This document shows positions 5,128 through 11,407 of a stretch of 11,407 nt of DNA, piece after piece (positions within the stretch are counted from its first letter, which is position 1; every line of letters begins with the position of its first letter). Below the pieces are notes generated by a model. It did no database searches and had not been told where the DNA came from. It was given only the letters and a program-made list of their open reading frames with translations. This stretch comes from an uncultured Oscillospiraceae bacterium (GTDB taxonomy: Bacteria; Bacillota; Clostridia; Oscillospirales; Acutalibacteraceae), in contig CATWUX010000069.1 of assembly GCA_958354085.1 (NCBI GenBank), positions 1-11,407 of the forward strand. The letters are read 5' to 3'. A program made the position numbers and the translations under genes.

Positions 5128-7200
5128 TTGAAACAGTACAGCGCAAAAAATATCCGCAATGTCGCCTTGGTTGGCCATAACGGTTCGGGAAAGACCTCGC
5201 TGGCTGAGGCTGCCTTTTACCTATCCGGGAAATCCGAGCGGCTGGGACGTATTCCGGACGGAAATACGGTTTGTGATTTTGACCCCGAGGAGATCAAGCG
5301 CAAGGCGTCCGTGGCAACGGCGCTGCTGCCGGTCGAATGGAAAGACGTGAAAATCAATCTGCTGGACACCCCCGGCTTATTTGATTTTGTCGGCGGCGTA
5401 CGCGAGGGTATACGGGCGGCGGGCAGCGCCGTGATCGTGGTTTCCGGCAAAAGCGGCGTGACCGTCGGCGCGGAAAAGGGCTTTGCAGCCGCCAAGAAAA
5501 AGGGCATTGCCAAGATGTTTTTTGTCAATAAGCTGGATCACGAAAACGCCGACTTTTATAAGGTGTTTGAGGATTTGAAAGCTACCTTCGGCCCGATGGT
5601 GTGCCCGTTGGTCGTGCCGTATGTCGTGGATCGCAAGGTGCAGTGCTATATCAATTTGCTGGAATACAAGGCGTATACCTATAAAGACGGCAAGCCGACG
5701 TCCGTACCGCTGCCGGATATGGGGCATCGTCTGGACGGGCTGCGCACGGCGATCTATGAAGCCGTGGCGGAAACCAGCGAAGAGCTGATGGAAAAATATT
5801 TTTCCGGTGAGGATTTCACACCGGATGAGCTGATTTTGGGCTTGGCAACCGGCGTGCGGCGCGGGGATATCGCGCCCGTGTTCTGCGGTTCCGCCACAAC
5901 GCTGGAGGGCGTGGATCAGCTGCTCAACGGCCTGATCTGGCTCGCGCCGTGGGCGGAAACCGTAGCGGGTGAAACCGGTGTGGACACGAACGGTAACGAG
6001 TTGGCGCTGTCGGTGAATGAAAACGCACAGACGGCGGCGATCGTGTTCAAAACCGTGGTCGATCCCTTTGTGGGTAAGCTGCTGTACTTCAAAGTCGTCA
6101 GCGGCAAGGTGACGCCGGACAGCACGCTGCTGAATATGCGCACCGGCGTACAGGAAAAGATCGGCAAGCTGTTCTACGTCCGGGGCAAAAAGCAGGAGGA
6201 AGCGCCGTATATTACCGCCGGCGACATCGGCGCTGTCGCCAAACTCGCCTCTACCAATACGGGTGATACACTTTGCTCGCCGGCGCGTCCGGTGGTGCTG
6301 CCGGGCGTGACATTTGACGCACCGTGCCTGTCCATGGCGGTGTTCGCCAAGAACAAGGGCGATGAAGAAAAGATCGCATTCGGCTTGGGACGGCTGATGG
6401 AGGAGGATCCCACCATCGCGTTCGAGACCAACAAAGAAACGCGCGAACAGGTGCTGTCCGGTTTGGGCGAGCAGCATCTGGATGTGATCATATCCAAGCT
6501 GAAAACCAAATTTGGTGTCGAGGTAACGCTGAAAACGCCGCGTGTACCCTACCGTGAGACCATCCGCAAAAAGGTCAAGGTACAGGGACGGCATAAAAAG
6601 CAGTCGGGCGGTCACGGACAGTTCGGCGATGTATGGGTGGAATTTGAGCCGTGGGATACCGAGGAAATGGTGTTTGAGGAAACCGTGTTCGGCGGCTCAG
6701 TGCCGAAGAATTTCTTCCCCGCGGTAGAAAAAGGCTTGCGGGAAAGCGCGAAGCGCGGCGTGCTGGCGGGTTTCCCGATGGTCGGGTTCAAGGCAACGCT
6801 GGTTGACGGTTCGTATCACCCGGTGGATTCCTCGGAAATGGCGTTCAAAACCGCCGCGTCGCTGGCGTATAAGGCCGGTATCCCGCAGGCGTCGCCGGTC
6901 CTGCTGGAGCCGATCGGCAACCTGAAGGTGGTCGTGCAGAACGATTGTACCGGCGATATCATGGGCGACGTCAACAAACGGCGCGGACGCGTGCTGGGTA
7001 TGAATCCGGACGAGGACGGCATGACCTGTGTGGAAGCGGAAATGCCGATGGCCGAGATGGGCGATTATTCGACCATGCTGCGCTCGCTCACGCAAGGGCG
7101 CGGTTGGTTTACCCTGACGTTTGAACGGTACGAGGAGGCGCCCATGAACGTGGCGCAAAAGGTGATCGAGGAATACAAGACCGCAGACGAAGACGAGTAA
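5128..7200 (+). CDS. fusA2: Elongation factor G-like GTPase, EF-G II type
   Basis: A 690-residue translational GTPase with the full EF-G domain set. In the G domain are the P-loop GHNGSGKTS (16-24), DTPGLFD (80-86, the G3 motif), NKLD (134-137, G4) and GSA (254-256, G5). Switch I lacks the canonical RGITI and reads RKASVAT (58-64), as in the EF-G II branch typified by Thermus EF-G-2, whose sequence it closely recalls. Domains II and III follow. Domain IV carries GGHGQFGDVW (494-503) and the YHPVDSSEMAF loop (563-573), and domain V carries GDVNKRRGRVLGM (613-625). Classical EF-G translocates tRNA and mRNA on the ribosome; the role of EF-G II paralogues is less clear. The start is TTG at 5128, preceded at 7 nt by AAGGGGAG (5113-5120). 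The gene is monocistronic with its own promoter and a long leader. It is not a Tet(M)-type protection gene, judging by its closer EF-G-2 likeness. Confidence 0.92.
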   Translation: MKQYSAKNIRNVALVGHNGSGKTSLAEAAFYLSGKSERLGRIPDGNTVCDFDPEEIKRKASVATALLPVEWKDVKINLLDTPGLFDFVGGVREGIRAAGSAVIVVSGKSGVTVGAEKGFAAAKKKGIAKMFFVNKLDHENADFYKVFEDLKATFGPMVCPLVVPYVVDRKVQCYINLLEYKAYTYKDGKPTSVPLPDMGHRLDGLRTAIYEAVAETSEELMEKYFSGEDFTPDELILGLATGVRRGDIAPVFCGSATTLEGVDQLLNGLIWLAPWAETVAGETGVDTNGNELALSVNENAQTAAIVFKTVVDPFVGKLLYFKVVSGKVTPDSTLLNMRTGVQEKIGKLFYVRGKKQEEAPYITAGDIGAVAKLASTNTGDTLCSPARPVVLPGVTFDAPCLSMAVFAKNKGDEEKIAFGLGRLMEEDPTIAFETNKETREQVLSGLGEQHLDVIISKLKTKFGVEVTLKTPRVPYRETIRKKVKVQGRHKKQSGGHGQFGDVWVEFEPWDTEEMVFEETVFGGSVPKNFFPAVEKGLRESAKRGVLAGFPMVGFKATLVDGSYHPVDSSEMAFKTAASLAYKAGIPQASPVLLEPIGNLKVVVQNDCTGDIMGDVNKRRGRVLGMNPDEDGMTCVEAEMPMAEMGDYSTMLRSLTQGRGWFTLTFERYEEAPMNVAQKVIEEYKTADEDE

Positions 7201-7295
7201 ATGCAGCCCCGTGTACAGTATCCGGAATCTTTGTTTCCAGTGGAAAATTTATTCTGTCAAGTCTGAACGCACAAAACCCGGATAGGATAACACAA

Positions 7296-7324
7296 GCGGC
7301 AGGAAGGGGGAGCCCTCCTGCCGC
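7296..7324 (+). terminator. 9-bp GC-rich hairpin downstream of fusA2
   Basis: GCGGCAGGA (7296-7304) pairs perfectly with TCCTGCCGC (7316-7324) around an 11-nt loop, 95 bp after the fusA2 stop. No T-run follows directly, so termination is likely but not certain. It lies near the edge where base composition turns AT-rich. The rest of the 7201-7455 gap holds a TATAAT hexamer at 7329-7334 with no matching -35 box, and I recognise no other element in it. Confidence 0.45.
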
Positions 7325-7455
7325 GATGTATAATCTGGCCTATTTATTCTACTTTTGGAATGCAGAAAAACAATTACGAGCAGCGAACGTTGATTTTGAT
7401 AATAACGAGGAAGGAACCGTTTTCGGAATTTTGTGCTTAGATGAGGAGCGATAGT

Positions 7456-7926
7456 GTGAAAATTCACAGGGGACTATTTTGGTATTTACTTATATCGACT
7501 GTAATGACTTTGTTCAATGGATTTCTTATACCATTTGTTCCACTGGTTTCCTCAAACTTTATTGTAGCTAATCTAATGTATTGGTTTTATTATCAGCAGA
7601 AACATAGGATATGGATTCTAGCGCTATTTTTAATTGCTGTTTTTATTATGTTACTAACCGTGATCATGATACGTATAGGGAAATGGCAAGAACGTCTATT
7701 TCACGTGCTATTGGCTCTTACTTTTTCATTGTATACAATCGACTTGGCTAGAAACTGTTTTTTCATTATAAAGGCGATAAGTACGATTGAATATCCAAGC
7801 AGAATATTGTCGATTGCTACGTATTCATTGATGGCGCTTGGTGATTTATCTTTTTTGATTATCGGGATAATATTTATAGCATCTGTATGTAGGCAGAGAT
7901 TGAAAAAAGAGTTACAGCTCCGGTGA
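7456..7926 (+). CDS. Small four-helix membrane protein, unknown function
   Basis: I do not recognise the family. Read from GTG at 7456, the protein has 156 residues with four hydrophobic helices (about 7-31, 52-73, 81-105 and 118-144), short loops and a basic C-terminus (RQRLKKELQLR). It is therefore an integral membrane protein with no sizeable soluble domain. The GTG start is preferred because TGAGGAG (7442-7448) lies 7 nt upstream; an ATG at 7441, 15 nt earlier in frame, overlaps that site and has no good site of its own. Codons are AT-rich (many ATA, TTA, ATT, TTT), unlike the GC-rich neighbours, which suggests acquisition by transfer. It lies 45 bp before the lipoprotein gene in the same direction and is probably co-transcribed with it. 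Confidence 0.75.
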   Translation: MKIHRGLFWYLLISTVMTLFNGFLIPFVPLVSSNFIVANLMYWFYYQQKHRIWILALFLIAVFIMLLTVIMIRIGKWQERLFHVLLALTFSLYTIDLARNCFFIIKAISTIEYPSRILSIATYSLMALGDLSFLIIGIIFIASVCRQRLKKELQLR

Positions 7927-7971
7927 GTGTGGAGCCGTGTTGGCGGTTTTAGTTTAGATAGGAGGAAAGTT

Positions 7972-8511
7972 GTGAAGAAAGCTATACCATTGCTGGTTGC
8001 AACTATTTTGCTTTTAACTTCCTGTTCGCTGGGAGATACCTATATGTTTGGAAAAATATTTCGAAGCGATAGGGAAATCGCCAATGAGAGTTTTGAAAAA
8101 ATTATTCGTGCTATCGAGAGTCGAGATAAAAATGAGCTGACGAATTTGTTTTCCGAACGATCTATAGCTGATTCAGATGATTTCGATGGAAGTATAACTG
8201 CCTTATTTGATTTTTATAAAGGTGAAATGACATCGTATAACGATTGGGGAGGGCCTAATACTAACGACGGAATAAACGATGACGGTACCGGACGCAATTG
8301 GAAAAATATTCAGTCAACCTATGATGTTGAAACGAATGGCGGCATCTATCGTTTTGCAATTAAAACATTTTTGAAAGATAGCGCTGATGCGAACAATATC
8401 GGCGTATACTCGCTTTATGTTATGAGGGCAGAGCATTCTGATATTCGGTTTGCGTATTGGGGAGACGGAAACTGGACTCCCGGCATTAATATTGATGAGG
8501 CAAAAGAATAG
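7972..8511 (+). CDS. DUF5104-like lipoprotein
   Basis: Read from GTG at 7972, the protein has 179 residues. A perfect AGGAGG (7960-7965) lies 6 nt upstream, and this start gives a clean lipoprotein signal: KK at residues 2-3, a hydrophobic stretch (IPLLVATILLL), then lipobox LTSC with acylated Cys18. The longer reading from 7927 would bury the signal peptide. The mature part begins with a helix-rich region (REIANESFEKIIRAIESRD, then LTNLFSE), followed by FDFYKGEMTSYNDWG and the YSLYVMRAEH strand. This recalls the DUF5104 family of firmicute lipoproteins and, more loosely, the NTF2-like fold. The function is unknown; it should sit on the outer face of the cell membrane. AT-rich codon use matches the membrane protein gene just upstream and contrasts with both flanks. 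The family call is from memory of the pattern, not a search. Confidence 0.8.
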   Translation: MKKAIPLLVATILLLTSCSLGDTYMFGKIFRSDREIANESFEKIIRAIESRDKNELTNLFSERSIADSDDFDGSITALFDFYKGEMTSYNDWGGPNTNDGINDDGTGRNWKNIQSTYDVETNGGIYRFAIKTFLKDSADANNIGVYSLYVMRAEHSDIRFAYWGDGNWTPGINIDEAKE

Positions 8512-8537
8512 TATTATTCAAATGTTTTCCCATAAAA

Positions 8538-8566
8538 TTGACATATAGGTCGCTGATCCATATTGA
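8538..8566 (+). promoter_or_regulatory. Candidate plus-strand promoter in the gap after the lipoprotein gene
   Basis: TTGACA (8538-8543) is a perfect -35 hexamer; 17 nt later stands TATTGA (8561-8566), which matches only three of six -10 positions. If active, a transcript would start near 8573 and stop at the hairpin at 8678-8718. The rest of the 8512-8677 gap has no ORF I would support. Confidence 0.25.
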
Positions 8567-8677
8567 TTTGCACTTGCTATTCCGGCTCTGCTTCAGGCAG
8601 CGTACTTTTGCTGCAACCGAGATGGAAGCGCCGCATCTATATTCCTTGTGAAGTCCGCCGCAAGGCACACTTCGTTT

Positions 8678-8718
8678 AAAAAAGCCTGATTTGTCTGGCG
8701 GACAAATCAGGCTTTTTT
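8678..8718. terminator. Bidirectional intrinsic terminator, perfect 18-bp stem
   Basis: Arms 8678-8695 and 8701-8718 are perfectly complementary over 18 bp, with a 5-nt loop (TGGCG). The stem ends in six A/T pairs, giving a T-run on the 3' side of both strands. On the minus strand it follows the CCA of tRNA-Gly by 2 bp, and on the plus strand it closes off the lipoprotein region. Confidence 0.93.
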
Positions 8719-8720
8719 CG

Positions 8721-8796
8721 TGGAGCGGCTTACGAGGCTCGAACTCGCTACCTCCACCTTGGCAAGGTGGCGCTCTACCAGATGAGCTAAAGCCGC
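8721..8796 (-). tRNA. tRNA-Gly (anticodon GCC)
   Basis: The minus strand folds into a full cloverleaf of 76 nt including an encoded CCA (8721-8723). The acceptor stem is GCGGCTT/AAGCCGC with discriminator T (8724), the usual base for tRNA-Gly. The D arm is GCTC/GAGC, and the anticodon arm CCACC/GGTGG encloses the loop TTGCCAA with anticodon GCC, reading GGC and GGU. The T arm is GCGAG/CTCGT around TTCGAGC. It has its own consensus promoter upstream and a terminator directly after the CCA. Confidence 0.97.
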
Positions 8797-8817
8797 ACAC
8801 TGTCGAATGCGTGATAC

Positions 8818-8846
8818 ATTATAGCACGAGACGACAGGGTTGTCAA
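8818..8846 (-). promoter_or_regulatory. Perfect consensus promoter for tRNA-Gly
   Basis: On the minus strand TTGACA (8846-8841) and TATAAT (8823-8818) are both perfect hexamers with exactly 17 nt between them. The mature tRNA 5' end (8796) is 21 nt past the -10 box. The zur stop codon TGA (8845-8843) lies inside the -35 hexamer. Confidence 0.93.
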
Positions 8847-9271
8847 CGTGTTTTTTTCGTATTTGCGGACTTTTTTGCGGCGGCCTCCCGGCAATCGTGA
8901 CAATAGCCGTACAATTGCAGCACATGATCCGTGATGGTAAAATCGGCGGCGTCCGCCAACTCTTGCTGCCATTTTTCCAGCGGGCAGTCCGGCAGATCCA
9001 CGCGGCGGCTGCACTGCTTGCATACCATGTAATGGGTATGACCGTGTCCGCAGGGCAGCTCGTAAAACCGCTCGCCGGTTTCAAGATTGCCCTGTACCAA
9101 TTCCCCGCGCGCGACCATCGCGTCCAGGTTGCGATACACGGTCGATTTCGCCAGAGACGGCTGATCCGCCACGGCACGCGCATAAATATCCCGGGCGGTC
9201 AGAGGCGTGCCCGCATGATGCAAAATATCGGTGATGACTTGCTTTTGCCGCGTAACGCGCGTTTTTTCCAT
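8843..9271 (-). CDS. zur: Fur-family metalloregulator, probable zinc uptake repressor Zur
   Basis: A 142-residue Fur-family repressor. The N-terminal winged helix shows TRQKQVITDIL (7-17), LTARDIYARA (24-33) and the recognition-helix region LAKSTVYRNLDAM (40-52). The C-terminal dimer and metal domain has HGHTHYMVCKQC (76-87), DHVLQLYGYCHDC (115-127) and two CxxC pairs (C84/C87 and C124/C127), the structural zinc site of this family. The length is typical. It is divergent from znuACB, and a palindrome lies on the znuA start, so zinc sensing (Zur) is favoured over iron (Fur) or peroxide (PerR); the sequence alone does not decide. AGGAGG (minus strand, 9284-9279) lies 7 nt before the ATG. The C-terminal tail is Lys-rich (AAKKSANTKK). 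Confidence 0.9.
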   Translation of the reverse strand: MEKTRVTRQKQVITDILHHAGTPLTARDIYARAVADQPSLAKSTVYRNLDAMVARGELVQGNLETGERFYELPCGHGHTHYMVCKQCSRRVDLPDCPLEKWQQELADAADFTITDHVLQLYGYCHDCREAAAKKSANTKKTR

Positions 9272-9300
9272 GACGGAGCCTCCTCTCCTGCGTTTCCTTT

Positions 9301-9329
9301 ATTTTACCCGACTTAGATAAAAAAGTCAA
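9301..9329 (-). promoter_or_regulatory. Promoter for zur
   Basis: On the minus strand TTGACT (9329-9324), a 17-nt spacer, and TAAAAT (9306-9301) each match the vegetative consensus at five of six positions. Transcription would begin near 9294, about 23 nt before the zur ATG. A 5-bp inverted repeat (GACTT 9310-9314, AAGTC 9323-9327) lies in the spacer; it does not resemble the operator at znuA. Confidence 0.75.
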
Positions 9330-9344
9330 ATCGACGGATTCTGC

Positions 9345-9373
9345 TTGACAAGCGGTAGGAAGCAGTGTACAAT
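9345..9373 (+). promoter_or_regulatory. Promoter for znuACB
   Basis: TTGACA (9345-9350), a 17-nt spacer, and TACAAT (9368-9373) form a near-perfect vegetative promoter, with the start of transcription expected near 9380, inside the inverted repeat described next. A strong promoter under repression fits a zinc-starvation operon. Confidence 0.88.
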
Positions 9374-9395
9374 TATTGCAACTGATTCGCAATAA
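9373..9395 (+). promoter_or_regulatory. Likely Zur operator (23-bp inverted repeat)
   Basis: TTATTGC (9373-9379) and GCAATAA (9389-9395) are perfect 7-bp half sites around 9 nt; inside the spacer two more position pairs match, so 9 of 11 pairs are symmetric about G9384. Its size and odd-centred symmetry fit Fur-family boxes. It touches the -10 box, covers the start point and runs into the AAGGAG ribosome binding site (9394-9399). Binding by Zur is inferred. Confidence 0.7.
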
Positions 9396-9407
9396 GGAGA
9401 AAACGGA

Positions 9408-10364
9408 ATGACAAAAACGGGCAAAAAATATACCGGCGTGGCATTGGTGATGGCGGGAATTCTGGCGTTTTGCGTGATTCTCACCTGCTTTACCGGCGTG
9501 CGCCGTCCGCAAACGGATAAATGGCAGATCGTCACCTCCTTTTATCCGGTTTATATAGCGGTGCTTAATGTTACGGACGGCGTGGACGATGTGGAGGTCG
9601 TCAATTTGGTGCAGGCGCAGACGGGCTGTCTGCATGATTATCAGCTGTCGCCGGATAACATGCGCACGCTGCTGGAAGCGGATCTGCTAGTGCTCAACGG
9701 CGCGGGCGCGGAGAGCTTTTTGACGCCGACGCTGGGAAAAATGCCGGAGCTGGCGGTGGTGGAGCTGGCGCAGGGAATCCCGCTGCTGACGGCTTCCGCT
9801 GCGCATGACCATGAGGAAGAGGGGCATACCGACCACAGCGGCCATGAACACGGCGCGGATAACGAGCATATCTGGACAAGCCCGGCACGCTATCGGCAGG
9901 AAATCGAAAATCTGCGCGAGGCGCTGTGTGCGCGGGATCCGGCGCACGAAGCACAATATCGTGCCAATGCGGCCGCTTATCTGACCGCCATCGACGAGGT
10001 GGAGACGCGGCTGAAGGCGGCGGTGGCGGCGCTTCCCTATAAAAACAGCGTGATTTTTCATGATTCACTGGCCTATTTTGCGCAGGATCTGGGACTGCCG
10101 GTGGTGGCGGCTGTGCCGGTCGGGGAAGAAGCGGGCGCTTCCGCTGCCGATTTGTCCGCCGCATGGGACGCGGTGAGGGCGACGGGCGAGGTGCTGTTTT
10201 TGCACGACAGTCAATACGATGCGTCCGGTTATAAAACGCTGGAACAGGCGGCAACACGCTGCTGCACTCTGTCACTGGACATGGCGGTAACGGGCAGCGG
10301 GGAAAAATCGGCGTGGCTTGAGGCTATGCGGCGGAATGCCGCCCTGCTTGAGCAGGTGCGGTGA
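9408..10364 (+). CDS. znuA: Zinc ABC transporter substrate-binding protein ZnuA/AdcA-like
   Basis: A 318-residue cluster A-I metal-binding protein that captures extracellular zinc for the ZnuBC importer. An N-terminal hydrophobic segment (about 10-28) acts as signal or anchor; Cys27 in VILTC could be a lipobox, though Thr at -1 is unusual, so lipoprotein status is uncertain. The start of the mature fold is IVTSFYPVYIAV (41-52). Expected metal ligands are H76 (in CLHDYQLSP), H154 (in NEHIWTSP) and H218 (in FHDSLAYF), with D291 a possible fourth. Between the first two lies a His/Asp/Glu-rich loop (133-154, seven His), a feature of zinc rather than manganese binders. AAGGAG (9394-9399) precedes the ATG by 8 nt. 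It is the first gene of znuACB, with the znuC ribosome binding site starting in its stop codon. Confidence 0.93.
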   Translation: MTKTGKKYTGVALVMAGILAFCVILTCFTGVRRPQTDKWQIVTSFYPVYIAVLNVTDGVDDVEVVNLVQAQTGCLHDYQLSPDNMRTLLEADLLVLNGAGAESFLTPTLGKMPELAVVELAQGIPLLTASAAHDHEEEGHTDHSGHEHGADNEHIWTSPARYRQEIENLREALCARDPAHEAQYRANAAAYLTAIDEVETRLKAAVAALPYKNSVIFHDSLAYFAQDLGLPVVAAVPVGEEAGASAADLSAAWDAVRATGEVLFLHDSQYDASGYKTLEQAATRCCTLSLDMAVTGSGEKSAWLEAMRRNAALLEQVR

Positions 10365-10380
10365 AAGGAGCGGGATGTCT

Positions 10381-11118
10381 ATGGCATGCGGACTGCATTG
10401 CTTGAAAATACAGCATATCGGCGTGGAACGAGGCGGGGAAACGCTTCTGCGGGATGTGAACCTGCACGCGCATTGCGGGGAGCTGACCGCGATTATCGGG
10501 CGCAACGGCGCGGGAAAATCCACTTTGCTGAAAGCCATTCTGGGTGAGATCGCGCACACGGGGAAGGTGGAATTCAGCGGCCACGACGGCGCCCCCACTC
10601 CAAAGCGCCCGCGCATCGGGTATGTACCGCAGTCGCTGAATGTGGATGTCGGCTCACCCGCGACGGTATACGATGTGGCGCTGTCCTATACCTCGACCTA
10701 TCCGGCGTTTCTGCCGCGCCGTCGCCGGTTGACGGAGCGGCTGACGCAGCATTTCCGGCGTTTTGCGGCGGATACCTTACTGGACAAGCCGATCGGCCGG
10801 CTGTCCGGCGGCGAGCTGCAGCGGGTGCTGCTGGCGATCGCGACGTATCCGAAGCCGGATCTGTTGGTGCTGGACGAACCGGTTTCCGGCGTGGATAACG
10901 CGGGCTTGCAGCGGTTCTATGAAATTTTGGAACAGCTGAAAGCAACCGACGACATGGTGATCTTGCTGGTATCGCATGATCTGGCCTATGTGTACCGCGC
11001 TGCCGACCGGGTTGTGCTGTTGGACAAAACCGTGCAGGCGGCAGGCGCACCGGCGCAGGTGTTTGCAGAGCCGGCCTTTGCCCGGGCGTTTCCGGGCAGA
11101 AGGGAGTGGGCGGAATGA
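10381..11118 (+). CDS. znuC: Zinc ABC transporter ATP-binding protein ZnuC
   Basis: A 245-residue ABC ATPase that powers zinc import from the cytoplasmic side. It shows Walker A GRNGAGKST (40-48), the Q-loop glutamine in YVPQSLNVD (Q84), signature LSGGELQR (141-148), Walker B LLVLDEP (161-167), D-loop SGVD (169-172) and switch histidine H199 (VSHDLAYV). All catalytic residues are present. The MNT/ZNU subfamily is supported by position between znuA and a znuB-type permease. AAAGGAG (10364-10370) begins on the last base of the znuA stop. ATG 10381 is chosen because the site is 10 nt away; an in-frame ATG at 10375 (two residues longer) leaves only 4 nt and is the alternative. The stop overlaps the start of znuB. 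Confidence 0.93.
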   Translation: MACGLHCLKIQHIGVERGGETLLRDVNLHAHCGELTAIIGRNGAGKSTLLKAILGEIAHTGKVEFSGHDGAPTPKRPRIGYVPQSLNVDVGSPATVYDVALSYTSTYPAFLPRRRRLTERLTQHFRRFAADTLLDKPIGRLSGGELQRVLLAIATYPKPDLLVLDEPVSGVDNAGLQRFYEILEQLKATDDMVILLVSHDLAYVYRAADRVVLLDKTVQAAGAPAQVFAEPAFARAFPGRREWAE

Positions 11119-11407
11119 TGGAGCTGCTTTTGGAATGGTGGCAGTACGGCTTTATGCGCAACGCGTTTTTTGCCGTGCTGCTGATTATGCCGCTGTTTGC
11201 GCTGCTGGGAACCATGGTGGTCAACAACGGCATGGCGTTTTTTTCCGATGCGCTGGGCCATTCGGCGCTCACCGGCGTAGGGATCGGCGTGTTGCTGGGG
11301 TTGTCGGAATACAGCGTTGCGATGATCGCATTTGCCATCGTGTTTGCGCTGCTGATGAACCGCATCCGGCATTCCCGCCTGTCCTCGACCGATACGGTCA
11401 TCGGCGT
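11115..11407 (+). CDS. znuB: Zinc ABC transporter permease ZnuB, N-terminal part
   Basis: Partial gene, cut by the window end after 97 codons. The product belongs to the ABC-3 family of metal permeases. Visible are the amphipathic start with the FMRNAFFAVLL helix, MPLFALLGTMVVNNGMAFFSDALGHSAL (the family's conserved 'gDalsHa' segment) and further hydrophobic helices to the cut. It starts at ATG 11115, overlapping the znuC TGA (11116-11118); ATG 11118 is the next codon in the same frame and may be the true start. AGGGAG (11101-11106), inside znuC, serves as ribosome binding site, so translation is coupled to znuC. The permease should form the membrane channel for zinc delivered by ZnuA. Confidence 0.93.
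   Translation, partial: MMELLLEWWQYGFMRNAFFAVLLIMPLFALLGTMVVNNGMAFFSDALGHSALTGVGIGVLLGLSEYSVAMIAFAIVFALLMNRIRHSRLSSTDTVIG

Noticed and set aside
4874..5159. Two overlapping minus-strand frames of 88-90 codons upstream of fusA2
   Set aside because: They cover the terminator, promoter and leader, overlap each other in different frames, and look like chance openings.
5377..6615. 412-codon minus-strand open frame inside fusA2
   Set aside because: Antisense shadow of a strongly conserved GTPase gene; low-complexity His/Arg-rich product and no supporting ribosome binding site or homology.
5128..7200. Tet(M)/Tet(O)-type tetracycline resistance gene
   Set aside because: Length and sequence fit EF-G II (Thermus EF-G-2-like) better than ribosomal protection proteins, and no mobile element is nearby.
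7325..8720. Integrative element inserted at tRNA-Gly
   Set aside because: No integrase, transposase or direct repeat of the tRNA 3' end is seen; only composition points to transfer.
8486..8900. Frames overlapping the tRNA-Gly gene on both strands
   Set aside because: They run through the tRNA, its promoter and its terminator, which explain the sequence.
10574..11401. 275-codon minus-strand open frame under znuC/znuB
   Set aside because: Antisense to conserved transporter genes; Pro/Ser/Arg-rich product typical of a shadow frame.
1..11407. CRISPR array, insertion sequence or replication origin
   Set aside because: No regularly spaced direct repeats, no transposase frame with terminal inverted repeats, and no DnaA-box cluster were noticed.

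Overview
The window looks like ordinary chromosome from a GC-rich clostridium, most likely Oscillospiraceae/Ruminococcaceae-like. The grounds are strong AGGAG-type ribosome binding sites, TTG and GTG starts, a tRNA gene with encoded CCA, a Tad-type pilus gene next to a DUF192 gene, an EF-G II paralogue, and a Zur/Znu zinc uptake cluster. This placement is inference from gene content; no rRNA or marker gene fixes it.

Layout. (1) 1-1565, plus strand: the 3' end of a TadC-like secretion/pilus membrane protein, a DUF192 protein and a long coiled-coil protein with a DivIVA-like N-terminal motif, closed by a perfect 25-bp hairpin. (2) 1679-4915, plus: an extended -10 promoter, rlmB (23S rRNA 2'-O-methyltransferase), then a 763-residue membrane protein. 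That protein has the topology of a P1B metal-pump ATPase, but every catalytic signature has been replaced. A good intrinsic terminator ends the unit. (3) 4929-7200, plus: a strong promoter, a structured leader of about 164 nt, and an EF-G II-type GTPase starting at TTG. (4) 7201-8512: an AT-rich stretch with a small four-helix membrane protein and a DUF5104-like lipoprotein, unlike its GC-rich surroundings and probably acquired. (5) 8678-8846, minus: tRNA-Gly(GCC) with a perfect consensus promoter and a perfect 18-bp terminator hairpin. (6) 8843-11407: a zinc regulon with a Fur-family repressor (Zur) on minus, divergent from znuA-znuC-znuB on plus. A 23-bp inverted repeat lies on the znuA start of transcription.

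How the genes work together. The zinc block reads as one circuit: Zur with zinc would sit on the operator at 9373-9395 and shut off a binding protein, ATPase and permease that import zinc. The zur stop codon lies inside the -35 box of the tRNA-Gly promoter, so the two minus-strand units are packed with no spacer. rlmB and the pseudo-ATPase share a transcript, but nothing visible explains a joint function.

The strongest candidate for something undescribed is the degenerate P-type ATPase at 2544-4835. Next are the structured fusA2 leader, with a possible 42-codon upstream ORF, and the AT-rich membrane protein/lipoprotein pair.
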